NCBI GenBank assembly: GCA_033297075.1
Contig: MU858047.1
Coordinates: 1-64,000, forward strand
Direction: 5' to 3'
From: Rhypophila decipiens
Lineage: Eukaryota; Ascomycota; Sordariomycetes; Sordariales; Naviculisporaceae
DNA: 64,000 nucleotides
Below the pieces are notes generated by a model. That model saw only the letters and a program-made list of their open reading frames with translations. It ran no database searches and had not been told where the DNA came from. The position numbers were made by a program, and so were the translations under genes. This document shows positions 1-12,312 of this stretch, piece after piece. Every line of letters starts with the position of its first letter. The first letter of the stretch is position 1.

Positions 1-540
1 TGTTTTTAGAAGAGGCAGATTTTCAGGGTTATGTGTGGATTTTCAAGTGCGGCACTCGCTTGTCTGCGGCACTCGCTTATCACGCACGTTAATAGATAGA
101 ATATATAACTATACGAGACTTATATAAGCTCTTATATCTTAAATAAGTTATCTAAGACTTATAGAAGAGATAAGAAAAAGAGCAAATACTCTAGAATAAG
201 GAAAGAAAGAACTAGAATTTAATATCTATTTAACTCTTATAGTTAGTTTACTAGCTTTTAATAAGTAGTTAAAGTATTATTCTCTTATTAACTAATTAAA
301 ACTGAATATTACCCATATACAGTATTCCACGATAAATAGGTAACATACACTACCTAGCTTGCTCGCAACTTAATAGGCGTCCATTAATTGTAGAAAAAGC
401 CTTAATAAGTTAAAATTCAGGCGTTATTTATATAATAAATCCTCGTAGAAGCTTGTACATGTACATTCAACTTGACTGTTTACCGTGAATTACTGTAGAT
501 ACATATACAGGTATGTACATGTATAGTACAGCGGATACAG
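1..540. repeat. AT-rich, probably RIP-degraded transposon relic
   Basis: From about 80 to 540 the sequence is strongly A+T rich and full of TpA steps (runs such as TTATATAAG and TTAATAAG), with no open frame of useful length. This contrasts sharply with the GC-balanced genic DNA that follows. Such composition is the usual signature of repeat-induced point mutation in ascomycetes. At the left edge the 14-mer TGCGGCACTCGCTT occurs twice in direct orientation (48-61 and 65-78, period 17). It resembles terminal motifs of pogo/Tc1-mariner-type fungal elements, but that link is an inference. The element probably continues left of the window. Confidence 0.55.
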
Positions 541-873
541 ACTACGGCGCTATCAGTGGCTCCAGCGGCAACACAACCCTGTAAATCAGCACCTGTCCAC
601 CAATCGCCAAGACATTATCTTGGGATTCACTTCCCCTTGCCGCCGGCCATCAACATTATTGCACGAACCGCTCCAACACCCAAAACTGCTCAACACCACG
701 ATATCAACGCCCACCTCTTGTTGTCGTCTGCCGCTCCCAGCGCATTCTAACACCCAGCCCCTCAAACTGAGATCGCCCGACAGTACACCCAAGACCGATC
801 CGTGCGATATTTTGGTGGCCAATATTTTCAAGATCAATCGCAGCGAGTCGGATCGTTACGCAACCTCGTCCAG
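541..873. other. 5' leader/promoter of the coiled-coil gene
   Basis: This GC-balanced sequence lies between the AT-rich relic and the first gene. It is C-rich on the plus strand (ACCxCC and CAACAC runs), as often seen just upstream of fungal start codons. Open frames here (556-877) are short, overlap one another and look like no coding exon. The frame that appears to begin at 802 has GTG, not ATG, there. Confidence 0.4.
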
Positions 874-1903
874 ATGAACGGAATCAACGGCGGCAACATG
901 GCCGGCGCCATGGGCTTTCCAACGCCGGCCGGTCACCAGGCGGAGCTCAATTACATCTACGGAATGGTCGAAGAGCTCAGCCGCCAGCTATCTCAAAACC
1001 AGAGAGCCCTCGAAGAAGTCGTATCAGGTGTCGGTCGCGTCCGCACTCGCGCACGCTCACAGTCGCTCGGAAACGAAGAGCTCATCGATGCTGCAGCCGA
1101 CGAGGTCAAAGGCAAGCTACTACCACAACACTTTACTCTACTTATAAACAGTATACAACTAACACCCAAAGATAGCCCAAGAACCCAACATGGACGCCCT
1201 AATCTCTCTCCTCTCCGAGGCCCTCGAAAAGGCCAAATTCAGCCGCGACGCCAACGCCGCCCTCCTCTCACAATACGCGACCGTCCTCTCGACCATGCTA
1301 AAACAATTCCACGAGTACAAAGCAAAGCACGTACAAGACGTATCATCCTGGCACAGGAGCTACCGGGCCCAGCTCGCCGAGGCGCGAGCTGAGAACTGCC
1401 GACTACGCGAACAAATTTGGGAAATGCAAAGCCACGCCGGGACCGCCAACGAAATGCTGCGCAAGTTCCGCACCAAGTTTGACGAGAACGAGGAGCGGTG
1501 GGACAAGAGGGTCGAGAACAAGGCTGTGAGGCAGGAGCTGAGGTTCTGGAAGCGCATGGCTATGCCTGAATTGCCTGATGATGATCCGTACTGGAGCGAT
1601 GATGATGATTTGATTGATTGGGCCGAGAAGTTTAGGCTGAGGGAGATTGCGAGGAAGGTGGAGGATCAGAAGATGAGGGATGCTGCTGCTGCGGCGGCGG
1701 CGGCGGCAAACCCTGGAGCTGGTGGAGGTGGAGGTGGTGATAATGGGTCACCGCCGTCGGAGATTATGGACGTAGGGCCGGATATGGTCATGTTGTTGGG
1801 CGGTGTTCCGATGCAGCGAGATGACTCGGGGCCTGTCTTACCGCCTCGACCGCCTAGCGCGGCGAGTAGTGGGATGGGCAGTACCGGGTCGACGGGGCAG
1901 TGA
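874..1903 (+). CDS. Hypothetical coiled-coil acidic protein, two exons with a GC-AG intron
   Basis: Exons 874-1111 and 1176-1903 give 321 aa. The ATG at 874 is the first in frame. The join needs exon 1 to end in phase 1. The GT at 1105 gives the wrong phase, but a GC donor (AAAG|GCAAGC at 1112) restores it with acceptor GATAG at 1175 and a CTAAC branch site at about 1159. The N-terminal part contains a helical segment (residues about 20-60). The middle (about 85-190) is rich in E, R, K and L with heptad-like spacing and suggests a coiled coil. It is followed by acidic DDDD clusters, a run of alanines, a glycine run and a Pro/Ser-rich tail. I do not recognise the family. It could be a structural or scaffold protein. 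The frame and codon use look real. Confidence 0.7.
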
Positions 1904-2602
1904 TTTACATTGATCTGGGGACATGGGGACGGTCCCAGTAGGGAGAAGTTGTACTCTAGGGTTGGCGTATATCGCGGTCAAGGAGGGTCAAGTTTCTAAT
2001 GATATGGAACAAGGTCATGGCGTTTGTAAGGATGGTTTTGTTTAGCTGGCATGAGCGTGACTATTATGATATCCAGGTAATATATCCAGATAATGTATTG
2101 ATGTTTGTATGTTTTAACCTGCCCCCACGTGAAGGAGATTCACGTTGGGGCTGGAGTCGCAGCTTGAGTTCGGTTAGGCAAGGTACGACAGCTTTCCTGT
2201 TCCTCCCCGGTGGCCTTCCGCCCAACATCAGAGTTTATCATTTATCATAGGCTGAGAAGAAATGCAATTTAGACGGAATAATTCGCCTACCGTTCTGTGT
2301 TACACACCAGTCGGTCATTCTGGAAATACTCTTATAATACTTCCTTCAAAGCCCTAGTGATCAAAATGATCAATCTATAGAAATGCCCAGTCCATTCATT
2401 TATCCAGCTACATAGCCACAATATGAGATATGGGGGCGCAGGCATGGTAATTGATTAGAATCTCGGTGAATGGTATGTCAAATTACCACAGCCTTATTTT
2501 TGTGAAAGATCGTCTTTCTATAACCGACGCAAGGCACCACAAGACTGATGTATATAAAGAAAACCCATCACCTACTGACTGATTGACCATGCTAGATGGC
2601 AG
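1904..2602. other. Intergenic, no gene seen
   Basis: This is the 3' flank of the first gene and the promoter of the membrane protein. An 83-codon frame at 1999-2250 has no supporting features. Two tiny upstream ATG frames (2589 and 2595) precede the chosen start at 2603 and might modulate it. Confidence 0.4.
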
Positions 2603-5600
2603 ATGACAGATACGTCGTCGATCCATGAATTTCGGCCACCGCCTGGTCTGCATCTTAATATGGGCCCCCAAATCGAGGACACGGGAAAGAGAATCGAGGA
2701 GAGATCTATCGGCAGCATATATGACCAGGGAACGAATGGATTCTATAAGCCCTGTGTTCTGAAATGGCCGTTCATCGTGACCGTCATCTTTCTCTTGACC
2801 CACACCCTCACTCTGGTCATCTATGTTCAGCAGATGACTTCATATTCCTCCGGTAACCCGATGGAAGAGATGAAGCTCGAAAGACCCGATGCCATTTCCC
2901 CCAGAACCGAGAACCGTTTCCAGTCAACCTCCCACCTAGATTATGGAACCAAATCAACACAATCCAACAATGCTTTGACAAGCGCACCAAGACAGGTTGT
3001 GAGGCGCGAGGATACAACGATTACACAGTGGCAAATAACCACAGTCACGATCCCAGTCCCCAGTACGATAGAGAGGACCATAACCACGACGCTCTCAGCA
3101 TCAACAGTTACCACCACCACATGGTTCCCGGTGACAGTGTGTTACAGCACTACTATATATCAGCAGGAAGAGACGATTGTATCGACATATACAACAGCCT
3201 ATACTAGGTACCTTGAATACACAAAGACTTTTTTGCAGATATCTCTCACGACGGAAACGGAAACAATTTACGAAAATGACATCAAAAGCGCGTTCACGGC
3301 TGCTGAACCTCAAACAATAACCATAACTATTGAACGTCAACTGTCACAAACAGAGGTGTTAATCACGGAAATTCCAGCACCTCGGATCATCACAACCACT
3401 GCTGGTGACGGAGTGGCTGTAGAATCGAACTTTACTCCTGCGGTCGTTGTCAACACATCGCCCGTTCCTGCTTCCATTACAACAATGCTGGTCGAAACAG
3501 TTATCGGTGGTGACCCCTTCAGCTTGTCATCATTTTTCATTTTTACAACAGAACCAGGTTCTCTTGTCACCAAGATTACGACTCCATCGCCGTTTGTTTT
3601 TACAACTCTAGACAACGGTGTCAAGATCACTGCCACATCCACTCCTCCCCCACAAACATATATAACCAGGGAAGGTGCGACGGTGAGAACGTTGGCTACG
3701 GTAGTCATGGCTGCAGCTCCGGATTCAAAAACGGGGCCATTTGAGGCTTCAACTATAGCCACTTATCACGAGTCACAATCCCCGACAAGCTACACAACAG
3801 ATATATCAGGCACCCCAACCACAATTGTGACAACGCCACCGCCGAGAACGAGATTTTCTACACTTCCTATAGTCTGGAGTCCCCCATTTGAGGCTTCAAG
3901 TATTGCCACGTTTCTCGAAACGCAACCCCCGGTAACCTACACAACAGATGTATCAGGCACCCCAACTACAATTGTGACAACGCCACCACCGAAATCGAAA
4001 CTGTCTACAGTTCCCATAGCCTGGAGTCCCAAGACAATTACGCGGAGCACTGGAGGCAACAGCGGTCCTTCTTCAAAAAACGAAACGACTGTGATTGTTG
4101 ATGGCGCGCTTTACAATCTCACACCTAACGAATACTTTGCCGGAGCCTTTTTACCAACCATCGTCGCCATTATCTTGGGCATTCCAATATCAATCATCGA
4201 CACCAACGCCAGGCTCATACAGCCCTTTCATGCACTCAAACTAGGAGGACGATGTGCCTCTTCGTCACTTGATTTGACTTTCAGTGGCCCAATCAACACA
4301 TTCCTCATGCCATGCCGTCTGTTATTGATAAAACAGCCGGTCACCTCCATAACATCGCTCCTCACTTGGGCTTCATGGCTGCTAGTTCCACTCGCCAGTG
4401 AGGCCATCGCGCTCCAAGTCTTTGGCCATTGCGGTCGTTTCAGTATTGAGGGTTGTGCTGTATCGTTGGGCGTTTCCTCATCCCCTAAGAACGCCCTCGT
4501 TGTGTTACTCGCAGCAATGGTTATCTTGCTCTTGATACTTCTCTACGTATTGAGAGACTGGCACACAGGAGTCTACTGCTATCCCTGGAGTATTGGAGGA
4601 ATTGCAACGCTGACCACAGACGCACATCTTCGGAAATTGATAGGCCAAAGAATTCAAGATGGACCTGAACAAGTCACCAAAGCTTCCAAAGACACACGGT
4701 TCAGGCTAGGGGTTTCGGACCACGGGTACTATACTATCATGGCAGAAGACCGCGCACAAGAGACTGGCGCTTCTCCAGTTATATCTCAAAGAAAGACAGA
4801 AATCAGCTTACCTTACCTTTCTGGGATGAAGAAATGGACTCACAGGGCAAAACGAGCTGTGTCAAACACGACCCGCTCATCCCGTACACCATTCATTTGT
4901 CTAACTTACACTTGGCGTGTCGTCTTTCTCGCGTTTCACATGGGCGTTCTCGCCCTGGTTATCTACTACCGTGTTGCCCAAAACACCAGGACGGCAGACA
5001 TTCTGGGATTCAAACCGGGCTTCGGGTCTCGTTTCTTGTTTTCCGCCCTTGGCAAGATTATATCCTTGTTCTGGTCCGACTTCTTGATTAGTAAGCTTAG
5101 GTCTTCACAGCGTCGCTCAGGGCAAATAAAACGAATACTGACTTTACAACAGGCATGGCAACAATACACCCATTTGTACTTCTTTCGCCCCCTCACCCAC
5201 CCCAACCAGCATCATCATCTATCCTCATCCCACGCCCGACCAACGAGTTCAGCGTTATTTATTGGACAATGACTCAGTTAATAACAACAAAGGGAAACCT
5301 AAAGGCCAGCTTCTCACTAATATTGGCATCCTTCGTCGCGATTCTGTCCAAGTTCCTCCCTGTCCTCATGACCAACATTCCTTACACGCTCCAGCAAACT
5401 TACCCTTCTTACATTGTCTGCACCACCATATCAATGGCCATTCTCTCTCTCATGATCGTAACCTTGCTAGGATCCATTCTCCTAATGGGCAACTGGCCCT
5501 ACCTACCATCGGATCCAAGGACAATTGCTGGAATGATGTATTACCTGCTCAACTCTTCATTTTACGACTCCTACTCGAGCTCCAATGTACAATCATCCAA

Positions 5601-5916
5601 ATCCAAACCAGACGACTCTACCCCTGCAGATCCGCCGGGGCACCATGACCAAATCAGCCCAGCAAAACCCACGACGACACCTGGAAAAGTCTTCGCCGGA
5701 CTTGGCCATCTAAAACAAGCAGAAAGGGACAAGCAAATCACAGATCTAAACTACCGATACGCCTACGGCGAACTTCTACCAACAAGAGAAACCCATCCCA
5801 CAACCCAGAACGCTCAATCTCTCCCAAACCCAAGCACCTTATCACGGCGAAAGAAAACATCCAAGACCCCACGAACGATGGGCATCTACATCGAGCATGG
5901 TAACTCGGCTGCTTGA
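2603..5916 (+). CDS. Large Thr-rich polytopic membrane protein, DUF3433-like
   Basis: Exons 2603-5090 and 5153-5916 (donor GTAAGC, branch CTGAC, acceptor ACAG, phase 1) give 1083 aa. A single membrane segment at residues 55-75 is followed by roughly 420 residues very rich in Thr, Ser, Pro and Val, likely an O-glycosylated ectodomain. Inside it are two tandem 49-residue units (379-427 and 428-476), both starting PFEAS and containing SGTPTTIVTTPPP. From about residue 508 to 930 come at least six further hydrophobic segments, two of them split by the intron. A hydrophilic, Ser/Lys-rich tail ends the protein. The architecture fits fungal DUF3433 membrane proteins, whose role is unknown. A cell-surface location is an inference. 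The acceptor recreates a Ser codon and continues the hydrophobic pattern, which supports the splice. Confidence 0.75.
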
Positions 5917-6814
5917 ATTGCGCACATTCCTGTCTCTAGAATGGAAAAATGTATGCACTGACCTCCACAATCGTACAAGGGTTAGGGTTAGTGAAATGTA
6001 TGTTTCCAGATTATCTCATGATGCCCTCCTTCCTTGATGGTTTATACGCTACGGATCATTAATATAGATGATATACCCCCAAAAAAAACAAAAGAAACAG
6101 AAATGCACACATCTACGAACGAACCCTACATTATCGGCCAAAGAAATACCACACTGCCCCCATTTTAGTTGCCTGCCTGCAAGGGAAATAAAAAGACGGC
6201 TCAATCATAAAAGACGTTTCAATGACCTTTTGTAGGAGAGTCAATTTCACCTCTTTAAATTCACCTCTTAGAGGCAAGGCCCCAAGAACCGTTGAAATGC
6301 ATCAGTGAGCCGTCACGTAGTGTCGTCGTGATACTTGGTAGTGTTGTAAACAAACCCCTATTCCGACCCCTGACGGTTGCCATAGGTAGCAGCCCGCCCC
6401 ACACCGTTCAACCATCAACAGCCAGGTCACACGTTGAAGTTTGAACAAGCAGTAGTTAAACAATTCATATAACCTGTTTGGGTCATCACATTTGCTCACT
6501 GATAACTTAAATCTAAGTGATTTTATTTTTGCCAAAGCTCCCTGATTCTGGTGGCCAAAGATATAGTGCTAGTGGCTGAATGCAGTGCGAATGGACCAAC
6601 CTATCAGCGATTATACATAAGACCCAACAACTCCCTCGCCCATACGGTTACCTCCCTTAACCTCTATTCAGTTTTACCCCCAGCCATGTTAAAAGCAAAG
6701 AAAGACCAATAATGACCAACCGCAAATAAGCCGCTGGAAACCCGCTGAAAAAACCGATAAAAGGAAGAGAAACCCCATTATTTTCCTCAATCTTACACAA
6801 ACCTTGTCGCAAAT
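5917..6814. other. Convergent intergenic region, no gene seen
   Basis: This 0.9 kb lies between two converging genes. It contains a short telomere-like GGGTTAGGGTTA at 5979-5990, a poly-A stretch near 6080 and only small frames without features. Both genes' polyadenylation regions should lie here. Confidence 0.4.
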
Positions 6815-9778
6815 TCACGCCCAACGAGAGGCTCGAAGGCCCCAAACGGGAGGAGTCGGGACCGGCTTCTGGACCTTGGGAGAAGGACTGGCAGGAAATT
6901 TGAAGGATGCGATAGCGTCCAAAACACCATCCGAGGCAGACTGCGCCAGGCTCTCCTGCATCCCAACCACTTCATTACTTGACGAAATCCCGTCAGCTGG
7001 AGGATCGAGTACCAGCTGCATGAGATCGCTCATGTAGCTGCTCTCAGGCCATGCCCCAGGAGCGCCAGTAAATGAATTGGGGTGCTCAATTCTGTCATCC
7101 TGATAAGCCCATGTGGATGCTGATAGGCCGGTATTGGAGGCTTCCGAAGGTGGCGCTTGGATGGTTTGGGCACTGAAAGACATTTGTACACCCATCTGGG
7201 GCTGCTGGGCGTCCACTTCCCCGTGGATATCTTCTTGTCCTGTAACACGCTCGGCAAATGAACCCTCCTTGCGTAGCTCTATCTCATGAGCGCTTGCAAC
7301 AATTTTGGCGATCTGTTCTTGTATTCCGGGCGCCGGTTGTGTTGGGCTTTCCCAGCCCATAGGGCTAGTAGGTCTTCGAGCAACACGTTTATCAAGACCA
7401 CTACGCGCTGGGAGGAAGCGCAGCTCTGATAACCAATGCGGGGGGCGAGCCGCATTCGAGCGACAGGCCATCAGCTGATCCGCAGAGTATTGAACCCGCC
7501 GGGCCCTGATTGAACCCGCCCCGTGTTTCGCATCTGATGATTTTGGTTTGGCTGAGATGAACGATTCCAAGAGTTTCTGAGCTGCGTCCATGGCAGTCAT
7601 GTCAGTGGCACTCCCGCTCGATGAAACCTCATCACGAACTGCCACGATCTGTCTCAGGAGATTTACAACGTCTTCCGTTGTCTGGGTCACAGAATCGTCG
7701 CGGGCTGTCTCACGACTAGTATTGGGCGAAGTCTCAGCGCCATTTGGTGGCTCGAATAGAGGCTTCGGCAGGTCGAATGATGGAACCCGTTCAAGCACCG
7801 CCTGCTGGTTCGATTGGGGGTCAATACTCGGTTGATTCAAGCCTGGTGGACGTGATATAAGCGGCGTGTGATCAAGCCCAGGAGGTGGGATCAATTCAGG
7901 ACGTTCTGTTGAGCTGGGAGAAGGGCCAAAGCCAGGAGGGGGATTCAGTCCGGGAGGCGGCTTTAGACCAAAAAATGGCCTCAGTTCAGGTCCAGGAGAT
8001 GGCTCCAGTTCAGGCTGCTTAACCAGACTGGGGGAGGCGGCGAAACCCGGAGGAGGACGCAAGCCGACTGAGGATTGCTGGCCAGGAGCTGGCTGTGGGG
8101 CTGTAGAAGGGGCCAGTGGGCGCTTTTGCCCAGCAGGAGGCACGCTGGAAGGCTTTTTGAATGAGGAGGGCTTTGCGGATACCGCTCGGGGAGTGGTTGT
8201 TGCATCTCGGGATGAGCTTGTCGTAGGACGGGGTGGGCCAATGGTTACCGAGAATGGATCAAAGTCAGCCGGCGAAGCGAGTCTTGTCTGCCACTGAGTT
8301 GCTGGCGGAGTAGGGGCGTTGCGAATGGGATTTGGCCCAGCCGTGGTAGGCTGAAGATTTCCCTTGGTCGCCGCGGTAGTCACCTTTACATTCTTGGGCT
8401 TGATCGGTTTTCGGGGAAGATATGGTACTTCCAGATCAGCCAATACCGAATTGACCGTTTCCAGAAAATGATTGGCTCCATTCGCTCCATCCATTGTGTT
8501 GAATTTCAGGCTGTATTCGTGGTCCTCTCCATTGCTGTTGTCCTTCGGCTTTGTGTTTTCTTTCCCTCGATTTCTGAATCGGACCGTCAGCAAGGCTTGC
8601 TCGACATCGAGGATACTATAGTTGTGCCAATCACTGATCCTGTGTTCGGCAAAGAGCTTGTCCACGACAAAGAGCCGGAAGCTACCCTTTTCCGCTGCAG
8701 GTGGTCGTGACTGGTGTAGAGTAACTTGCCCGGGTGATTCTTTTTTGCCTCTCCTCTGCGCAATATATGACACGAGGGCCTCAAACACCCTGTTGTCTGC
8801 ATTCTGTTCCATAACAGTTCCCATCCTCTGGGAGTGGTCAAGATTCTCGAGCTGGGGTGGGCCTTGAAGCTGAGCTGGCGATGGACCCGAAGCGACTTGC
8901 TGAGGGCGAGGATTCTGGGCTTTAATCGCCCCCGGGCGCGCACCGACTCGGAGAACCAATTTCGGTTGTAGGGGCTGCGCTGGTCGCAAAGCAGCCTCTT
9001 GAAGGGCCACATTTGCAGCTTGAACTAATCTCGGCTGTAGGGGCTGCGCTGGCACCGCTCCTCTATGCCTATTCAAGGACAGAATGGGCGCGTCGCCGTC
9101 CAGCTGTACAATTCCCAGTTTCGACACTCCGAACCTTTTTTCAGAACGGAGCAACGCACTCGGGGGGAGTTCACGACCGGACTGGTGATATGACTGAGCA
9201 AGACGTCCGTGTAGCTCAGGATGGGTAGGCATGCCGCTATGGGTCAGGGTGTTAGTCCAAAAGAAGCTTTGAGAGAGGGCAATGGTATCCAGGACGTACC
9301 CGTTACCGCGCCTGCTAGCATAGAGTCTGCCTGTCTCATCACCAAGGTCGTCCAGCTTCTCGACAGCCTCGGAATCCTCGTCGTCGAATTCGCCTCCCTC
9401 AATAGCAGCTTTGAAATGTTAGTCTGACTCGTTCCAATTGTGACTATGACCTTTAGGGTCATCATCCAAAGGGCAAGCTTACCTTTCCATCTATTAGATA
9501 CTCCGCGGGCAGGTCGGTCCGCAATCTTCCTCGGCCGGTGCGAAATGGGAGTTTCTCCGGCGCGGGATCCCACCTGGGCCTGCAGGGCGTTATGATGGCG
9601 AGAAACTGGGCCGTAGTTCCCATCCTCCAGTGGTAGTTCCTCGACACGATGTATACCGAGATCAGCCTCCTAGATGTCAGTAATAACCATGAATAATTGA
9701 TTGGGAGAAGGGTCTAGGAACGGGATGTTGGCTCACCATCATTGCCCTTTTCAAGGCGAGCTCCTTTGCCGTTGCCAT
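6815..9778 (-). CDS. Disordered protein with a candidate eIF4E-binding motif
   Basis: Four exons on the minus strand, 9778-9737, 9669-9483, 9408-9300 and 9236-6815, join in phase to give 919 aa. Each intron has a GT donor and AG acceptor, and introns 2 and 3 have ACTAAC/CTAAC-type branch sites. The N-terminus is a short basic helix. Acidic residues follow, then a region near residues 280-370 (SFRLFVVDKLFAEHR, WHNYSILDVEQALLTVRF) that looks folded. After that come about 300 residues of Pro/Ser/Gly-rich sequence with repeated PPGL/PPGF motifs. At residue 696 YSADQLM matches the YxxxxL-hydrophobic eIF4E-binding consensus, followed by a conserved-looking WLSELRFLPARSG stretch. No annotated family is recognised. 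A translational regulator of the 4E-BP/4E-T kind is a hypothesis only. Confidence 0.7.
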
Positions 9779-12312
9779 CTTTAGAGGGTTTGAACTCCAA
9801 ATGTTAGACGGTGCAGTGGTAGTAAAAATGCCGGAGGGTCTTGCTGCGAGAGCTTGTAGAAATATGAACAAGGTCCGGTTTCCGCGCCTGAGTTGGGTTG
9901 AGAGCTGAGAGTTTTCCAGTCGGAGGTGCTTCCCAGGGTGTCTCGACTTCTGGGTGATAGGAAATGAAGACAAACGCTGAAAGCCGTGCTGATTTCTTGA
10001 TTGCCTCTGTCGTGGACGCTTGTGTGTTTGGGGAAGATGTCGTGTTGGACAACGAGGTCAACGGAAGACAGTGAGCTCGAGCCTCTGACTCTTCTGGAAG
10101 GATGAGGGACCACAAATAATGCGGGGGAGGCTAAGTAGAAGTAGAGGGTGTTGTTCTGGGATGATAGAAGTGGTACCGCGAATGTGGATGATTTGTGCAG
10201 TCGAGGAGGGCAAAAGTAATTTCCCGAGTGGAGGAGAAGCACGCTCGCTGCCTGAGAAAATTGTAAGAATGGTCCGTGAGGTTACGGGCAGCGAACCACA
10301 GTGTCCAGGTTACAGCTTCCGTGCTAAAGCGGTGAGCTGTGAGTGGTTTTAAATGGAGGGCAGAAGGGTTGGGGACAGACGACGAACTCGGGTGGTCGTT
10401 GAGAGCGGCAGGAGGCAGCTCGTCGCTAGGCGGAGCACCCAGACCCGGCCCAGAAACGGAAGGAACCACCCAGCAACTGCACGCTCAGAGCTTCCAAACA
10501 AACGACTCTGGAAACTCAGGGCATGCACCTTTCACTCCAAGTGATAGGTGGTAAAAGCCACAGTAGAGATTGAGATGGAGAAAATAAGTTACCTAGCATT
10601 GATAGATGGAGAACTTCCCTTATCGTCTTGTTCTGAAGCCAAAGCAGGCCATACGAACATCCGTTTGGTGAGTTTCTACTGCTAGTCGATTGCTTTCAAG
10701 TTTCAAGTGATTGAAAGCGGCTTTGTGGTCAATCCAGAAGTACATCTTCCTTTTACTGTGTTCGTTGCCTTCCTTCACACACTCAACTTAGTCTGAGCGG
10801 CGTCTTTCCTCCTTCTGTTACAGTGGTTCTTGCATATGAAAGCCTGTGATTATCCATCGTAGACAGATGGAGCGCGAACTTCATTGGACCTTGTGCTTTC
10901 CTCAAATACATTTATTTATTAGTCTTCTAGGATTTATGAAAGAACCATCCAACTGTCAGACAGGGCCTGTAACAGACCTCTAGCTAAGTTGGAAGGCTCT
11001 CTTTAGAATCAACCGACAAACGTGATTCCTCTGAGAAATACTCCATGGACCTCGGGGACACTGTCCACATCAGCAGTCCTGCGGAACTTCAAGATCCACA
11101 CTGAGGCAACCAGCTGGGCCTGGGCCTTGGACTCATCTTCCATTCCAGTTTCATCTAACTTTGGACACGCCGAGTGATTCCCCCGAATCAATCAACCAAG
11201 GGCCCAAATTGAGCCATTCTTCTCAATGTTCTGATGACAGCTGCCGCGAGTCATTCCTGCGCCTATGACTCACAACAGAAGATGGGTAGGGCGACAGACA
11301 AGGCTGGTCCTCTCCGAGTTGTTAACAGCTTCATTTCTCGATTCAGTAAATTCAGCCCTTAGCCCCAAGGAGGAGTTAGGACGCCCCATCAGATCGCATA
11401 CTTCGCCTCACTACGAATGGTTTACTTGTGTTCTGACTTGGTTTCCTATGCCTTGTGATTTCGCTTGCTCACCAGCCCTGCACGATAGTGAATCAACAGC
11501 CAGATAACCTATGAGTTCTCAAAGAGGTCTTCAAAGCAAATGATATACTCACATCTTTGTACGTTTTATCCAAGTAAAAAAAAAAAAAAAGGCCACAAAA
11601 CGCTTCGAAAGTGATGCAATTACTAGGCTTAACGAACCATAGGTAGGTTTGATTGTTGACGCGGCGTTCTGGACTTGCTTCGCTTTCTCGTTTGTGATTT
11701 GCAAAACTCTTTCACTGCAGTTCATGTTTTTATCTTCTTTCTATTAGGGCAAAGTGAAATCCAGCCAAATTGATGAAAGGAGACCGGGCAATCACTCAAA
11801 CTGGCAAGGATAAGAAAACAAGATGCCCCCTAGCTTTTCACGGAAATTTCAGGAAAATATCTGACTTCATGAAGACATTGTGTTGAACACAAACTTGCAT
11901 TCGACAACCTTCTTAGTTCCAAGCTGAACTCGGCAGTTTGAACAGATGGTAGGTGAAAATTCAATTCAATACAGGGCTCATAGAAACAATCTGCTGACGT
12001 TTGATGACCTTTTACACCACCAGCACCCGTGTTTATTTTCAACACCAAAGCGTTCAGCAAATTAGTCGGCAGACAATTACACCATACGGATAAGGACATC
12101 TCGAGTCGCATGTTATCAGCACAGACCGCGAAGTAGAGTACGCAGATGAAGATGATGCCATTTCGGTATCTAGTAGTCACCGGCAGGAAAGTATTGTGTA
12201 GACAACCAAACGCCAATGCCCCGACATCCTATGTCGATAATGCCCCAAACCATTTCCTCATTATATCATTCCGATGTTCCATAAATCAGCCCGTCCAGCA
12301 GTCCAGCATCCT
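9779..12312. other. Long gene-free stretch
   Basis: About 2.5 kb without a convincing gene. The first 700 bp is the likely promoter and leader of the minus-strand gene ending at 6815. Frames of 60-153 codons occur on both strands (for example 9781-10242 and 11830-12216), but they overlap each other, lack motifs and show no splice logic. A poly-A run sits at 11575-11590. I see no tRNA or repeat. Confidence 0.4.

Noticed and set aside
802..873. Upstream extension of the first gene to 802
   Set aside because: The codon at 802 is GTG. The first in-frame ATG is 874.
5979..5990. Telomere-like GGGTTAGGGTTA
   Set aside because: Only two units. Too short to be an interstitial telomere and expected by chance.
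9781..10242. Overlapping minus-strand frames of 100-150 codons
   Set aside because: Several frames overlap with no splice signals or domain features. They most likely lie in the leader/promoter of the gene starting at 9778.
11830..12216. 128-codon minus-strand frame
   Set aside because: No recognisable features, no introns and no supportive context.
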